NCBI RefSeq assembly: GCF_016124325.1 | Contig: NZ_WGNY01000044.1 | Coordinates: 26,491 to 90,490, forward strand | Direction: 5' to 3' | Length of the DNA stretch: 64,000 nucleotides | Source of the DNA: Phenylobacterium sp. | GTDB lineage: Bacteria > Pseudomonadota > Alphaproteobacteria > Caulobacterales > Caulobacteraceae | Shown here: positions 61,951 to 64,000 of the stretch, piece after piece | Layout: each line of letters opens with the position of its first letter | Position numbering within the stretch: position 1 is the first letter of the stretch | Notes under the pieces: model-generated | What the model saw: the letters and a program-made list of their open reading frames with translations, nothing else | What the model was told of the DNA's origin: nothing | Database searches by the model: none | Program-made: the position numbers and the translations under genes

Positions 61951-62253
61951 TTGAACCTGACCCCCAGAGAAAAGGACAAGCTGCTGGTCGCCATGGCCGC
62001 CGAGGTGGCGCGCAAGCGGCTGGCCCGCGGCGTGAAGCTGAACCACCCCGAAGCCGTGGCCCTGATCACCGACTTCGTGGTCGAGGGGGCCCGCGACGGC
62101 CGCCCCGTCGCCGAGTTGATGGAGGCCGGCGCCCACGTCATCCGCCGCGACCAGGTGATGGAGGGGATCGCCGAGATGATCCACGACGTCCAGGTCGAGG
62201 CCACCTTTCCCGACGGCACCAAGCTGGTGACCGTCCACCATCCGATCCGCTGA
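61951..62253 (+). CDS. ureA: Urease gamma subunit
   Basis: A 100-residue protein of canonical UreA length. It starts at TTG 61951 with GGAGGA about eight bases upstream; the sequence NLTPREKDKLLVAMAAEVAR right after it is the normal UreA N-terminus, so the rare start is well supported. The body (KLNHPEAVALITDFVVEGAR, DVQVEATFPDGTKLVTVHHPI) matches the family. It assembles with UreB and UreC into cytoplasmic urease, which hydrolyses urea to ammonia and carbamate. Confidence 0.96.
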   Translation: MNLTPREKDKLLVAMAAEVARKRLARGVKLNHPEAVALITDFVVEGARDGRPVAELMEAGAHVIRRDQVMEGIAEMIHDVQVEATFPDGTKLVTVHHPIR

Positions 62254-62263
62254 GGAGATGAAG

Positions 62264-62614
62264 ATGTCCGACGAAGAAGGCCTGCGGCGCGCCCTCCCCT
62301 CCCCCTTGCGGGGAGGGGCCGGGGGTGGGGGTGAGCCTGCTGGGTTCGCCGCTGACACCCCCACTCCCAACCCTCTCCCCGCAAGGGGGAGAGGGTTGGG
62401 AGTGGGGGTTCCGTTCCTGCTCGCCCCCGCCGCCGCCCTCGCTCACGAGGGCCATCACGAGCAGATGAGCGCCGCCCAGGCCCTGGCGCACCTCGTGACC
62501 CAGCCCGACCACCTGCTGGCCCTGGGCGGCCTGGCGATGGTCGCCGCCGCCCTGACCTGGCGGCTGGCCCGGCGCCCCGTCGAGGTCCGCGTCCGCCGAC
62601 GGACGCGCCGATGA
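62264..62614 (+). CDS. Small urease-operon protein with in-frame palindromic insertion
   Basis: About 116 residues from ATG 62264 (TGAGGAG at 62251-62257); ATG 62258 would overlap the ribosome-binding site. Residues about 11-49 (SPLRGGAGGGGEPAG...ARGRGLGVGV) are encoded by the palindromic repeat at 62292-62409. Without them the protein would read as a short N-terminus, a hydrophobic stretch (FLLAPAAALA) resembling a signal peptide, a His-rich HEGHHEQ motif and a membrane helix (about 86-101). The His motif could bind metal, perhaps nickel, but that is a guess. It overlaps ureB by ATGA. Confidence 0.65.
   Translation: MSDEEGLRRALPSPLRGGAGGGGEPAGFAADTPTPNPLPARGRGLGVGVPFLLAPAAALAHEGHHEQMSAAQALAHLVTQPDHLLALGGLAMVAAALTWRLARRPVEVRVRRRTRR
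62292..62409. repeat. Paired GC-rich palindromic repeat inside a gene
   Basis: CCCCTCCCCCTTGCGGGGAG followed by GGGCCGGGGGTGGGGGTG faces ACACCCCCACTCCCAACCCT followed by CTCCCCGCAAGGGGGAGAGG. It is close to the intergenic copy at 57870-58002 and lies wholly within the small gene between ureA and ureB. Confidence 0.82.
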
Positions 62615-62916
62615 TCCCGGGAGAAGTCATCCCCGCCGACGGCGAGATCGAGCTGAACGCCGGCGCCCCGGTCACGACGCTGCGCGTGGCCAACACCGGC
62701 GACCGGCCGATCCAGGTGGGCAGCCACTACCACTTCTTCGAGACCAACCCGGCGCTGCGCTTCGACCGCGCCGCCGCGCGCGGCCTGCGGCTCGACATCG
62801 CCGCCGGGACCGCCGTCCGCTTCGAGCCGGGCCAGGAGCGCGAGGTCGCACTCGTGCCGCTGGCCGGCGGGCGCGCGGTCTACGGCTTCCGGCAGGACGT
62901 GATGGGCAAGCTCTGA
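62611..62916 (+). CDS. ureB: Urease beta subunit
   Basis: A 101-residue protein of canonical UreB length: MIPGEVIPADGEIELNAG, the signature VGSHYHFFETNPALRFDR, and a C-terminus ending RAVYGFRQDVMGKL. Its ATG overlaps the stop of the small gene upstream (62611-62614), and ureC begins 13 bp after its stop. It forms the structural part of the urease trimer with UreA and UreC. Confidence 0.96.
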   Translation: MIPGEVIPADGEIELNAGAPVTTLRVANTGDRPIQVGSHYHFFETNPALRFDRAAARGLRLDIAAGTAVRFEPGQEREVALVPLAGGRAVYGFRQDVMGKL

Positions 62917-62929
62917 TGGACGACCGCTG

Positions 62930-64000
<1,071 letters not shown>

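Overview
The window is high-GC DNA with very dense, often overlapping genes. It looks like a chromosomal segment of an alphaproteobacterium, most likely Caulobacteraceae (Phenylobacterium or Caulobacter type). The grounds are the hpt / zinc-ribbon / ftsE-ftsX / DUF218 / plsC / chaC / DUF2125 block, two PEPxxWA-CTERM proteins, a GTTC-N7-GTTC LexA box, and abundant paired palindromic repeats. The genus is inferred; no rRNA is present.

Region 1 (1-14.6 kb) is a signal-transduction array. On the minus strand, reading from 13.9 kb down to 1, there are histidine kinases and receiver proteins. Most are joined by 4-bp ATGA or GTGA overlaps. A Kai clock-like module sits in the middle in the order receiver+KaiA-like fusion, kaiB, kaiC. 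It is followed by a multi-PAS kinase, an Rcp1-like receiver and a receiver-kinase cut by the window edge. KaiC keeps both Walker ATPase domains, the dual Ser-Thr phosphosite and an A-loop-like C-terminal tail. This is the most interesting system in the window. A lone receiver gene is divergent at 14.1 kb.

Region 2 (14.6-25.8 kb) is mostly housekeeping: a LexA-box-preceded orphan gene, a GNAT acetyltransferase, a phosphoribosyltransferase, a zinc-ribbon protein, FtsEX with DUF218 and PlsC proteins, ChaC, DUF2125, a methyltransferase, an SDR, a GST and CysK. tRNA-Met(CAU) follows at 26.0 kb.

Region 3 (26-35 kb) holds a glycosyltransferase with an AsnB-type synthetase, hydrolases, an L-2-hydroxyglutarate-oxidase-like flavoprotein, a TPR protein and a PEP-CTERM protein. 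Region 4 (35-46.9 kb) is a peptide ABC transporter with an unusual solute-binding-protein/permease fusion, followed by a peptidase, an aminotransferase and a hydrolase, then a winged-helix/Ser-Thr-kinase/TPR protein. Region 5 (47-55.8 kb) has a second PEP-CTERM protein, a LeuB-SDR-ALDH-symporter catabolic cluster, a double TetR regulator and a CoA-transferase. Region 6 (56-59.3 kb) encodes upp, a DUF1688/URC4 protein and a GTP-cyclohydrolase-II-like URC1, which together look like the URC route of uracil catabolism. Region 7 (59.4-61 kb) is an AT-richer insert carrying a lone TIR-domain gene. Region 8 (61 kb to the end) is the start of a urease operon, ureD-ureA-(small gene)-ureB-ureC, with ureC cut by the window end.

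Paired inverted repeats (REPIN-like) occur throughout. Two have been absorbed in frame into coding sequences: asnB and the small gene between ureA and ureB.
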